DNA from: Streptomyces sp. AC558_RSS880
Lineage (GTDB): Bacteria; Actinomycetota; Actinomycetes; Streptomycetales; Streptomycetaceae
Direction of reading: 5' to 3'
Assembly: GCF_019049255.1 (NCBI RefSeq)
Contig: NZ_JAGMUJ010000161.1
Span: forward strand, 124,001 to 188,000
DNA length: 64,000 nt
The translations under genes and the position numbers were made by a program. The notes beneath the pieces were generated by a model. It was given only the letters and a program-made list of their open reading frames with translations, did not search any database and was not told where the DNA came from. Positions 42,422-50,978 of this stretch are shown piece by piece. Within the stretch, counting starts at the first letter, position 1. The number at the start of each line of letters is the position of its first letter.

Positions 42422-43693
42422 TTATCGCGAGGAGACGGCGGCGAGCTCGGCCGCCAGCCGGCGCACCGCGGCCCCGGGCGTCTGCCGCCCGGTCATCGCG
42501 TCGTGCACCACCGCCTGCACCACCAGGCTCACCTGGTCGTAGCGCGGGCTCTTGGGGCGCGGAGCGGCGGCGAGCACGCTCTCGCGCAGGGTCGGCAGGT
42601 ACGGGAACCGCCGGACCAGTTCCGGATCCTCGTACAGGTCGGCCCGTACGGGCGGCAGCGCGCCGCGGGTGAGGACCTGGCGCTGCACGCGCTCGCCGGT
42701 GAGGTACGCGATCAGGCGCGCGGCGGAGTCGGGGTGCCGGGCGTGGCTGCCGACGGCCAGGTTGGAGCCGCCGAGGACGCTCGTGCCCGGACCGTCCGGC
42801 CCCGGCAGCGGTACGGCGCCGACCTTGCCGGCCACCTTCGAGCCCGGGGCGGAGGCGGCGACGTAGGCGTAGGGCCAGTTGCGCAGGAAGAGCAGCCGGC
42901 CGTCCTGGAAGGCCTGCTTGGACTCCTCCTCCTTGTACGCCAGCGCCTCCCGGGGGATCCAGCCCTCGCGGATTCCGCGGGCGAGGAAGCCGATGCCGTC
43001 CCGGGCCGCCCGCGAGTTCACGGTGACGCGTTCGCCCTCGTCGCCGAGGACGGTGCCGCCCGCCGAGTAGACGGCCTCGGCCGCGTTGACGGTGAGGCCC
43101 TCGTAGGGCAGGAACTGGCCGGCGTAGCCGTCGAGGCCGTGCTCCGGGGCGAGGGTCTTCGCGGCCCGCTCCAGCTCGGCCCAGGTGCGCGGCGGCGGGA
43201 CGCCCGCCTCGGCGAGGACGTCCTCGCGGTAGAGGAGCAGCCCGGCGTTGGTGACGTACGGGACGGCGTACAGGCGTCCGTCGTACGTCGCCGTGTCCAC
43301 GACCCGGGGCAGGAAGGTGCCGAGCGGGAAGCGGTCGCGGGGCAGCGGACGGATCCAGCCGGCGGCGGCGAACTCCGAGGTCCAGCTGACGTCGATGTTG
43401 AGCACGTCGAACCGGCCGCGCTCGCCGCCGCGCAGGTCGGTGATCATCTGCGCGCGGGTCTCGTCGGCGGAGTCGGGCAGCTCGACGAGGGTGACCTCCT
43501 CGCCGGGGTGGGTGCGGTTCCAGCCCTCCAGCACGGAGCCGAGGTAGCCGGTGAGGTCGCCGGCGGTGGCCAGGGTGAGCGGTCCCCGCCCGTCCCCGCC
43601 GGCCTCCCCGGCCCGCGCCCCGGAGGCGACGTGACCGGTCAGGACGACGATCAGGACGAGGAGGCCCCTACCCGCGGCATGGATCCACCGCAT
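42422..43693 (-). CDS. Secreted sugar-binding protein of an ABC importer (trehalose/maltose type)
   Basis: A 423-residue family 1 solute-binding protein. The Sec signal peptide (GRGLLVLIVVLTGHVASGARA) lacks a lipobox Cys. Typical segments: TAGDLTGYLGSVLEGWNRTHPGEEVTLVELPDSADETRAQMITDL, FDVLNIDVSWTSEFAAAGWIRPL, YAVPYVTNAGLLLYREDVLAEAGVPPPRTW. It resembles LpqY/ThuE-like proteins. ATG at 43693 has AGGGAGG five bases upstream. No permease gene is attached, so it is an orphan or uses the neighbouring permeases. Divergent from padR. Confidence 0.85.
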   Translation of the reverse strand: MRWIHAAGRGLLVLIVVLTGHVASGARAGEAGGDGRGPLTLATAGDLTGYLGSVLEGWNRTHPGEEVTLVELPDSADETRAQMITDLRGGERGRFDVLNIDVSWTSEFAAAGWIRPLPRDRFPLGTFLPRVVDTATYDGRLYAVPYVTNAGLLLYREDVLAEAGVPPPRTWAELERAAKTLAPEHGLDGYAGQFLPYEGLTVNAAEAVYSAGGTVLGDEGERVTVNSRAARDGIGFLARGIREGWIPREALAYKEEESKQAFQDGRLLFLRNWPYAYVAASAPGSKVAGKVGAVPLPGPDGPGTSVLGGSNLAVGSHARHPDSAARLIAYLTGERVQRQVLTRGALPPVRADLYEDPELVRRFPYLPTLRESVLAAAPRPKSPRYDQVSLVVQAVVHDAMTGRQTPGAAVRRLAAELAAVSSR

Positions 43694-43751
43694 AGGTTCC
43701 TCCCTGTACACCGGCACCCGGGCATCATCGTCCGGGGGTCAGAGGCCATGT

Positions 43752-43776
43752 ATACCCGTTAGGTATGCGCGATACT
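43752..43776 (+). promoter_or_regulatory. Putative PadR operator and -10
   Basis: The perfect inverted repeat ATACC-N5-GGTAT (43752-43766) is followed by a -10-like GATACT (43771-43776) upstream of the PadR gene. It fits an autoregulatory operator in the -35/-10 spacer. Confidence 0.45.
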
Positions 43777-43822
43777 AGGGCCTGCGGCACATTGCCCACA
43801 GGACGCGAGGAGGAGAGCGCGA

Positions 43823-44338
43823 GTGCGGCTGCCCCTCCTGGCGCTGCTCGCCCGTGGCCCGGCCCACGGCTACGAGCTCAAGCAGGACCTTGAGCAACTG
43901 CTGGGCTCCGCGTACCCTCAGCCGAACGTCGGCCAGATCTACGTCACCCTCGGCCGCCTCGAGAAGTCGGGACTGATCGAGGGCGAGGACGTCGAGCAGT
44001 CGAGCCGACCCAACAAGAAGGTCTACCACCTCACCGACGCCGGGCGGGAGGCGCTGCGCGCCTGGTACGAGGAGACGGCGGACGAGCCGCGGGTGCGGGA
44101 CGAGTTCTTCATGAAACTGGCCCTGGCCCCGCAGACCGGTCTCGCCGACCGGATCGCGCTGATCAACCGGCAGCGGCGCCAGTACCTGAACACCATGCGG
44201 CAGTTGTCGAAGCTGGCCGCCGCCGAAGACCGGGACAACCGCATCTCCCACCTGCTGATCGAGGGCGCGATGCTGCACCTGCAGGCCGACCTCGACTGGC
44301 TGGAGCGGTGCCAGGAGGAGCTGGAGGAGCTTCCGTGA
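43823..44338 (+). CDS. PadR family transcriptional regulator
   Basis: A 171-residue regulator. The winged helix (LALLARGPAHGYELKQDLEQLLGSAYPQPNVGQIYVTLGRLEKSGLIEG, about 5-55) is followed by a helical C-terminal dimer domain (VRDEFFMKLALAPQTGLADRIALINRQRRQYL...). GTG start after GAGGAGGAG. Its stop overlaps the ABC ATPase start, so it probably represses an exporter operon that includes itself. Confidence 0.9.
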   Translation: MRLPLLALLARGPAHGYELKQDLEQLLGSAYPQPNVGQIYVTLGRLEKSGLIEGEDVEQSSRPNKKVYHLTDAGREALRAWYEETADEPRVRDEFFMKLALAPQTGLADRIALINRQRRQYLNTMRQLSKLAAAEDRDNRISHLLIEGAMLHLQADLDWLERCQEELEELP

Positions 44339-45087
44339 GCGAGAGCGACGCTCCCGTGCTGCGCGCCGAGGGCCTGGTCAAGACGCACCACGGCGAGGGC
44401 GCCCCGGCGCACGCCGTGCGCGGCGTCGACCTGCGGGTGGCGCGCGGCGAGTTCGTGGCGATCACCGGCCCGTCCGGTGCGGGCAAGTCGACGCTGCTGC
44501 ACCTGCTCGGCGGGCTCCAGCGGCCCGACGCGGGCAGCATCTGGCTGGACGGCGCGTGCACGGACGGCTACGGCGAGGCCCGCTGGGCGGTGGAGCGCCG
44601 CAAACGGATCGGGATCGTCTTCCAGTTCTTCAACCTGGTGTCCGACCTGTCGGTCGCCGACAACGTGGAGCTGCCCGCCCTGCTCGCCGGGGTGCCGCCG
44701 AAGAAGGCGCGCGCCGGGCGGGAGGAACTCCTGGCCGAGCTGGGCCTCGAGGGCAAGGAGCGCAGCATGCCGGGCGAGCTGTCCGGCGGTGAGCAGCAGC
44801 GGGTCGCGCTGGCCCGCGCGCTGGTCAACCATCCGCCGCTGCTGCTGGCCGACGAGCCCGCGGGCAGCCTGGACAGCAAGGGCACCCGCGAGGTGATGCG
44901 GCTGCTCTCCCGCTTCCACGCGCGTGGGCAGACGATCCTGCTGGTCACGCACGACGCGCGGCTGGCGAGCGCGGCGGACCGGGTGATCAGCTTCTTCGAC
45001 GGCCGGATCGCCGACGACGCCGCGCTCGACGGCGGCGCACCGCCGCGCCGGACCGGGGCGTCCGGTGTGCTGGAGCTCAAGGACTGA
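44335..45087 (+). CDS. ABC transporter ATP-binding protein, LolD/MacB type
   Basis: A 250-residue ATPase. Walker A GPSGAGKST (45-53), IGIVFQFFNLV Q-loop, signature LSGGEQQRVALARAL, Walker B LLLADEPAGSLD and switch VTHDARLA are intact. The GTG start at 44335 overlaps the padR stop. It is paired with the FtsX-like permease 42 bases downstream. Confidence 0.92.
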   Translation: MSESDAPVLRAEGLVKTHHGEGAPAHAVRGVDLRVARGEFVAITGPSGAGKSTLLHLLGGLQRPDAGSIWLDGACTDGYGEARWAVERRKRIGIVFQFFNLVSDLSVADNVELPALLAGVPPKKARAGREELLAELGLEGKERSMPGELSGGEQQRVALARALVNHPPLLLADEPAGSLDSKGTREVMRLLSRFHARGQTILLVTHDARLASAADRVISFFDGRIADDAALDGGAPPRRTGASGVLELKD

Positions 45088-45129
45088 CATGCGCGTCCAC
45101 GACCGATCCGCGCCGAGGGGCTGAGGCCC

Positions 45130-47412
45130 GTGCGAGCCACCCTGCGCTGGGCACACTCCGATCTGCGCACGCACCGCGGCGAGGCGCTGTTCCTGGTGCT
45201 CGCCACCGCGGGCATCGTCGCGTCCCTGCTGCTGGCCACGGCCCTGTTCGGGTACGCCACCAACCCCTGGCAGCGCGTCTTCGCCCAGGCGCGCGGCGCG
45301 CACGTCACGCTGCACACCACCGCCTCCGCCGACGCGGGGAGGCTGGCCGGCCTGGACGGCGTGGAGTCCGTCGCCGGCCCCTACCCGACGGCCGCGCTCA
45401 CCCTCGCCTCGGTGGGCGGCCGGGCCTCCGTGGAACTGCGCGGCACCTCCGGGACGCCCGGGGTGGGCCGCCCGCTGATCACCTCGGGGCGCTGGCTGGA
45501 CCCGGCGACCCCCGACGGCGTGGTCCTGGAGAGCCGGCTCGCGCGTGCGCTGCTGACCGCCCCCGGTGACACGCTCACCGTGCCCGGTACCGCGCGGCGG
45601 CTGACCGTGGTGGGCGTCGCCGACAGCGCCGAGCCGCGCTACCGGCCGGGTGAGCGGGCGGGCCTGGTGTGGGCCCTGCCGTCGGCGGTGCCGGACCCGG
45701 GCGGCCGGGTGGTCGGGCTGCGGCTGACCGACCCGGGCGACACCGGGTACGCCGTGCAGCGGGCGGTGACCGAGCTGGGCGCCGGGGCGATCGGCGAGGT
45801 GGCCACCTGGCAGCAGGCGCGCGCCGAGGCGCAGGGCGACAACCGGCTGCTCGGGCAGGTGCTCGGGCTGTTCGGTCTGGGCGCGCTGGCCGCCGCCGGG
45901 TTCGCCGTGCACGGAGCGATCACCACCCGGATCCGGGGGCATCTGCGGGACATCTCGATCCTCAAGGCGATCGGTTTCACACCCGGCCAGGTCGTCCGCG
46001 TCTTCCTGGTCCAGCACCTGCTCTACGCCCTGCTCGGTGCCGTGGCCGCCGCCGTGCTCACCGAGGCGCTGGGCGGCGCGGTGCCGGGACGGCTCGGGGA
46101 CGCGGTCGACGTGTGGCAGGGGCTGCCCGGACACACCGCGGCGCTGTTCGTCGTACCGGTCGGGGCGGTGCTGTTCATCGGCGCGACCACCGGGCTGGCC
46201 GCCTGGCGGGCGGGACGGGTCCCGCCGGTGCCGGTGCCGCGACCGGCGGCACACCCGGCCGGGCGGCTGACCGGTGTGGCGCGGCGGGCGCTGGGGGCGC
46301 GGGTGCCGCCGGCGCTGGTCCTGGGCTGGCACAAGGCGTTCGCCCGCCGGCCGCGTTCGCTGGGCGCGGTGGGCAGACTGGCGCTGCCGCTGCTGCTGAT
46401 CGTGGTGGCGCTGAGCGCCTGGACCACCATCGACCGTTTCCACAGCAGTCCGGAGCGGATGGGGCTGCCCACGGCGCTCGGTGTCCGCGCGGACGCCTCG
46501 CTGGGCGACCGGGAGATCCGCGCGCTGCTGGAGCGCGACCCTCAGGTCGCCGCCGCCTACCCGGGCGTGGAGGTGGCCGCGCTGGTCCCCGGCCAGACCG
46601 CCACCATCGCCCTGCGCGGCCTCGGCACCCGTGCGGAGCCGTACCCGTTCACGCTGGCCGAGGGGCGCGCCGCGCGCGGGCCGGACGAGGCGGTGGCCGG
46701 GCAGGGGCTGCTCGACCTGCTGCACGTACGGGTCGGCGACTGGGTGCGGATGACCGTCGGCGACCGGCCGCAGATCCTGCACATCGTCGGCCGCAGCATC
46801 GAGCCGGAGAACGCCGGCCGGACCATCTCCACCTCGCTGGACACCCTCCGCGCCAACGACCCGGACCTGCGTCCTGCCCTCTACCAGCTCCGGCTGGACT
46901 CCGGCGCGGACCCGGCCGCGGTCGCCGAGCGGCTGACCGCGGCGGGCCGCGGCCACCTGGACGTGCACACCGTGGCCAACCCCGCCGACGAGCTGTCCCC
47001 GCTGCGCGCGGTCGTCCTCGGGCTGGTCGTGGTCCTCGCGCTGATCGGGCTGATCGAGCTGCTGACGGCGATCGGCGGCACGGTCCGCGAGGGCGAACGC
47101 GATCTGCTGGCGCTCAAGGCCATCGGCCTGACCCCCCGGCAGATCACCGCCGTCACGGTCACCGCCACGGCCGGTACGGCCCTGGCGGCCGTGCTCCTCG
47201 CCACGGCCCTGGGGCTGCCGCTGGCGCGCTGGCTGATCGACGCCCAGGGGAGATCGAGCGGCATCGGCGCCGGGATCGCCCAGCTGCCCTCCCCCGCGCT
47301 GCTCGTGCCGCTCGGCGCGGCGGCGGTGCTGGGGGCCGCCGCTCTCGCCGCCCTGCCGGCCGCGCGAGCGGCCCGCCGCCGTCTCGCGGACACCCTGAGC
47401 GCGGTGGCCTGA
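45130..47412 (+). CDS. FtsX/MacB-type ABC permease
   Basis: A 760-residue membrane protein with two FtsX-like halves. The N-terminal helix (AGIVASLLLATALFGYATN) and large extracytoplasmic domain are followed by a three-helix cluster (LGLFGLGALAAAGFAVHGAITTRIRGHLRDISILKAIGFTPGQVVRVFLVQ). A second unit has its helix at about 420, an extracytoplasmic part and a final three-helix cluster (VVLGLVVVLALIGLIELLTAIGGTVREGERDLLALKAIGLTPRQI). Such permeases act mechanically on lipids, lipoproteins or peptides rather than as classical importers. GTG start. Ends at a strong terminator. Confidence 0.88.
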   Translation: MRATLRWAHSDLRTHRGEALFLVLATAGIVASLLLATALFGYATNPWQRVFAQARGAHVTLHTTASADAGRLAGLDGVESVAGPYPTAALTLASVGGRASVELRGTSGTPGVGRPLITSGRWLDPATPDGVVLESRLARALLTAPGDTLTVPGTARRLTVVGVADSAEPRYRPGERAGLVWALPSAVPDPGGRVVGLRLTDPGDTGYAVQRAVTELGAGAIGEVATWQQARAEAQGDNRLLGQVLGLFGLGALAAAGFAVHGAITTRIRGHLRDISILKAIGFTPGQVVRVFLVQHLLYALLGAVAAAVLTEALGGAVPGRLGDAVDVWQGLPGHTAALFVVPVGAVLFIGATTGLAAWRAGRVPPVPVPRPAAHPAGRLTGVARRALGARVPPALVLGWHKAFARRPRSLGAVGRLALPLLLIVVALSAWTTIDRFHSSPERMGLPTALGVRADASLGDREIRALLERDPQVAAAYPGVEVAALVPGQTATIALRGLGTRAEPYPFTLAEGRAARGPDEAVAGQGLLDLLHVRVGDWVRMTVGDRPQILHIVGRSIEPENAGRTISTSLDTLRANDPDLRPALYQLRLDSGADPAAVAERLTAAGRGHLDVHTVANPADELSPLRAVVLGLVVVLALIGLIELLTAIGGTVREGERDLLALKAIGLTPRQITAVTVTATAGTALAAVLLATALGLPLARWLIDAQGRSSGIGAGIAQLPSPALLVPLGAAAVLGAAALAALPAARAARRRLADTLSAVA

Positions 47413-47461
47413 GGCCCGGTTCCGGGCCGGTCGGCCGCCGTGGTGATCTCCGGGGATCCCA

Positions 47462-47497
47462 CGGGAAGCGGGCGGCGGTCCCGCCGCCCGCTTCCCG
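47462..47497. terminator. Bidirectional terminator, 17-bp perfect stem
   Basis: Left arm 47462-47478 and right arm 47481-47497 are perfectly complementary with almost no loop, between the convergent permease and pgi genes. Confidence 0.85.
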
Positions 47498-47505
47498 CAC
47501 CGTGC

Positions 47506-49158
47506 TCACTGCCGGCCGCGCAGCTCCCGGTAGGTGGCGACCAGGGCCTTGGTGGAGGCGTCCAGGCCCGGCACGTCGGCGCCTTCGGTGAGAGCGGGCT
47601 CGACGCGCTTGGCGAGGACCTTGCCGAGTTCGACGCCCCACTGGTCGAAGGAGTCGATGTTCCAGATCGCGCCCTGCACGAACACCTTGTGCTCGTAGAG
47701 CGCGACGAGCTGGCCGAGCACGGACGGTGTGAGCTCCCGCGCGAGGATCGTGGTCGTGGGGTGGTCGCCCTTGAACGTCTTGTGCGGGACCAGTTCCTCC
47801 GGCGCCCCTTCGGCACGCACCTCGTCCGGGGTCTTGCCGAAGGCCAGGGCCTGGGTCTGGGCGAAGAAGTTGGCCATCAACAGGTCGTGCTGGGCCTTGA
47901 GTTCGTCGCTCAGCTCGGCGACGGGCTCGGCGAAGCCGATGAAGTCCGCCGGGATCAGCTTCGTACCCTGGTGGATCAACTGGTAGTAGGCGTGCTGTCC
48001 GTTGGTCCCCGGCGTGCCCCACACCACCGGTCCCGTCTGCCAGTCGACCTCGCGCCCGTCCCGGCCGACGTACTTGCCGTTGGACTCCATGTCGAGCTGC
48101 TGGAGGTAGGCGGTGAACTTCGACAGGTAGTGCGAGTACGGCAGGACCGCGTGCGACTGCGCGTCGTGGAAGTTGCCGTACCAGACACCCAGCAGGCCCA
48201 GCAGCAGCGGGACGTTGGACTCGGCGGGTGCGGTGCGGAAGTGCTCGTCGACGAGGCGGAAACCGTCGAGCATCTCCCGGAAGCGGTCCGGGCCGATGGC
48301 GATCATCAGCGACAGGCCGATCGCGGAGTCGTAGGAGTAGCGGCCGCCGACCCAGTCCCAGAACTCGAACATGTTGGCCGTGTCGATGCCGAACTCGGCG
48401 ACCTTCTCGGCGTTGGTCGACAGGGCGACGAAGTGCTTGGCGACCGCCTCCTCGTCACCCAGTGCGTCGAGCAGCCAGGTGCGCGCGGAGGTGGCGTTGG
48501 TGACCGTCTCGATGGTGGTGAAGGTCTTGGACGCGATGACGAACAGCGTCTCGGCCGGGTCCAGGTCCCGGGTGGCCTCGTGCAGGTCGGCGCCGTCCAC
48601 GTTGGACACGAAGCGGACGGTGAGGTCGCGGTCGGTGAAGGCGCGCAGCGCCTCGTACGCCATGGCGGGGCCCAGGTCGGAGCCGCCGATGCCGACGTTG
48701 ACGACGGTGCGGATGCGCTTGCCGGTGTGACCGGTCCACTCGCCGGAGCGGACGCGGCCCGCGAAGTCGGCCATCTTGTCGAGGACGGCGTGCACGGCCG
48801 GGACGACGTTCTCCCCGTCGACCTCGGTCACCGCGTCCGGGGCGGCCCGGAGCGCGGTGTGCAGGACGGCCCGGTCCTCGGTGGTGTTGATCTTCTCGCC
48901 GCGGAACATGGCGTCGCGCAGCCCGAACACGTCGGTGGCGACGGCCAGTTCCCTCAGCAGCCGCAGGGTGTCGTCGGTGACCAGGTGCTTGGAGTAGTCG
49001 ACGTACAGGTCACCGACCCGGAGGGCGTACCCGGTGCCGCGGCCGGGGTCGGCGGCGAACAGCTCGCGCAGCCGCACCTCGCCGAGCTCCTCACGGTGCT
49101 TGGCCAGTGCGGTCCACTCGGGCATCTGGTTGAGCCTGGTACGACCGTCTGCGTTCAT
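47506..49158 (-). CDS. pgi: Glucose-6-phosphate isomerase
   Basis: A 550-residue PGI of the long bacterial type. Signatures: NVGIGGSDLGPAMAYEAL (about 150), FVIASKTFTTIETVTNA, GGRYSYDSAIGLSLMIAIG, and GTPGTNGQHAYYQLIHQGT with the catalytic His, plus the PROSITE-like IWNIDSFDQWGVELGK. Interconverts glucose-6-P and fructose-6-P, linking glycolysis with the neighbouring pentose phosphate operon. A GGAAGAAGG-like Shine-Dalgarno region precedes the ATG. Monocistronic. Confidence 0.95.
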   Translation of the reverse strand: MNADGRTRLNQMPEWTALAKHREELGEVRLRELFAADPGRGTGYALRVGDLYVDYSKHLVTDDTLRLLRELAVATDVFGLRDAMFRGEKINTTEDRAVLHTALRAAPDAVTEVDGENVVPAVHAVLDKMADFAGRVRSGEWTGHTGKRIRTVVNVGIGGSDLGPAMAYEALRAFTDRDLTVRFVSNVDGADLHEATRDLDPAETLFVIASKTFTTIETVTNATSARTWLLDALGDEEAVAKHFVALSTNAEKVAEFGIDTANMFEFWDWVGGRYSYDSAIGLSLMIAIGPDRFREMLDGFRLVDEHFRTAPAESNVPLLLGLLGVWYGNFHDAQSHAVLPYSHYLSKFTAYLQQLDMESNGKYVGRDGREVDWQTGPVVWGTPGTNGQHAYYQLIHQGTKLIPADFIGFAEPVAELSDELKAQHDLLMANFFAQTQALAFGKTPDEVRAEGAPEELVPHKTFKGDHPTTTILARELTPSVLGQLVALYEHKVFVQGAIWNIDSFDQWGVELGKVLAKRVEPALTEGADVPGLDASTKALVATYRELRGRQ

Positions 49159-49268
49159 CTCGGACTTCAGCCTTCTTCCTTGGGAGTCCCCGCTGTGTCC
49201 AACCTAATTGATCAGCGGTGAACAGGACGGAAGAAGAAGACGGAGGGAAACCGAAGCGGACCGGTCCA

Positions 49269-49331
49269 GATCTCGCCCCGCGGTTTCCCGGTCTCGCCCC
49301 GCGGTTTCTAGATCTCGCCCCGCAGTTTGGC
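49269..49331. repeat. Three tandem 21-bp repeats spanning the rbpA-like stop codon
   Basis: Units 49269-49289, 49290-49310 and 49311-49331 share the core TCTCGCCCCGC-(G/A)-GTTT. The third unit encodes the last residues KLRGEI of the RbpA-like protein and the stop TAG lies at the end of the second. The repeats stay in frame. Confidence 0.85.
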
Positions 49332-49643
49332 GAGCGCCTCGGCGAGGATCGCCTCGCCGTCCGCGTCGCTGCGCCGCTCCCGCACGTAGGCGAGGTGCGT
49401 CTTGTAGGGCTCGGTGCGCGGCGGGTCCGGCGGGTTGTCGCGGTCCTGCCCGGCCGGGAATCCGCAGCGGGGGCAGTCCCAGGTATCGGGCACCTGCGCG
49501 TCGCTCGCGAAGCTCGGCTGTGTCTCGTGCCCGTTGGAGCACCAGAAGGAGATGCGCAGCCGGGGCGCGGACTCGCCGCGCTCGGCCTCGCCCATCGGGC
49601 CCGCCCCGACCCGGCTTCCCCGGATCGCGTTGCCACTTGCCAC
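49308..49643 (-). CDS. RbpA-family RNA polymerase-binding protein (paralogue)
   Basis: A 111-residue protein with the RbpA plan. The N-terminal tail has NAIRGSRVGAGPMGEAERGE. A zinc-binding core has FWCSNGHE and WDCPRCGFP (Cys-x3-His and Cys-x2-Cys). The C-terminal sigma-interacting segment is RTEPYKTHLAYVRERRSDADGEAILAEALAKLRGEI. RbpA stabilises HrdB/SigA-group holoenzyme. The canonical Streptomyces RbpA that I recall has a different C-terminus (ARTHWDMLMERR), so this is probably the second paralogue (RbpB-like). It has its own promoter candidate. Confidence 0.82.
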   Translation of the reverse strand: MASGNAIRGSRVGAGPMGEAERGESAPRLRISFWCSNGHETQPSFASDAQVPDTWDCPRCGFPAGQDRDNPPDPPRTEPYKTHLAYVRERRSDADGEAILAEALAKLRGEI

Positions 49644-49709
49644 GGTCGTAACTCCCTGCGTGATGGTGCCGCGAAGCGAGTCGGCGTTCCGCTTCGCTGC
49701 GAGCGCCTC

Positions 49710-49738
49710 AGTCTACGTAAGGCCCAACGCACGTCCAG
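49710..49738 (-). promoter_or_regulatory. Promoter candidate of the rbpA-like gene
   Basis: On the minus strand CTGGAC (49738-49733), a 17-base spacer and TAGACT (49715-49710) form a good housekeeping-type promoter 67 bases before the ATG. Confidence 0.5.
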
Positions 49739-49770
49739 TGTGGGGAGTTACCGACCCCGTATCCAGACGC

Positions 49771-49819
49771 AGGCCCCATGATAGGCCGCGCTCAGCTGCG
49801 CGTACCGAACATGGGGCCT
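49771..49819 (-). terminator. Inverted repeat downstream of secG
   Basis: AGGCCCCATG (49771-49780) pairs perfectly with CATGGGGCCT (49810-49819). The 29-base loop contains a smaller GCGC stem. It begins 46 bases past the secG stop. Confidence 0.5.
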
Positions 49820-49864
49820 TACGTGCGGAATGCTTGGGAAATGGGTGCGCGACGCGCCCTCGGA

Positions 49865-50095
49865 TCAGTTGTTCATCTTCATGGTGATGCCGAGCACGAC
49901 GATGCACGCGAACCAGAGCAGACCGACCACGAGGGTGATCCGGTCGAGGTTGCGCTCGGCGACCGAGGAGCCGCCGACGGAGGACTGCATGCCACCACCG
50001 AACATGTCGGAGAGGCCGCCGCCCTTCCCCTTGTGCATCAGCACCAGCAGCATCAGCAGCAGGCTGAAGACGATCAGGGCGATGGAGAACCCCAT
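49865..50095 (-). CDS. secG: Protein translocase subunit SecG
   Basis: A 76-residue membrane protein, the normal length for SecG. Two transmembrane helices (FSIALIVFSLLLMLLVLMHKGKGGG and ITLVVGLLWFACIVVLGITM) flank the conserved GKGGGLSDMFGGG loop. It is a SecYEG accessory subunit. The location next to tpiA and pgk is conserved in many Gram-positive bacteria. The Shine-Dalgarno before the ATG at 50095 is weak. A hairpin separates it from tpiA. Confidence 0.92.
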   Translation of the reverse strand: MGFSIALIVFSLLLMLLVLMHKGKGGGLSDMFGGGMQSSVGGSSVAERNLDRITLVVGLLWFACIVVLGITMKMNN

Positions 50096-50136
50096 AACCA
50101 CGGCTGGACCAACTTCCTCGGATTCGGATGGACGAC

Positions 50137-50165
50137 GCGGGGCCCAGCACAGTGCTGGACCCCGC
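50137..50165 (-). terminator. Terminator between tpiA and secG
   Basis: GCGGGG and CCAGCAC (50137-50142, 50144-50150) pair with GTGCTGG and CCCCGC (50152-50158, 50160-50165) with single-base mismatch bulges. It lies 31 bases after the tpiA stop. Confidence 0.7.
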
Positions 50166-50196
50166 AAGGGTACGACGAAACGTGATTACCGCATAC

Positions 50197-50973
<777 letters not shown>

Positions 50974-50978
50974 TGAGG

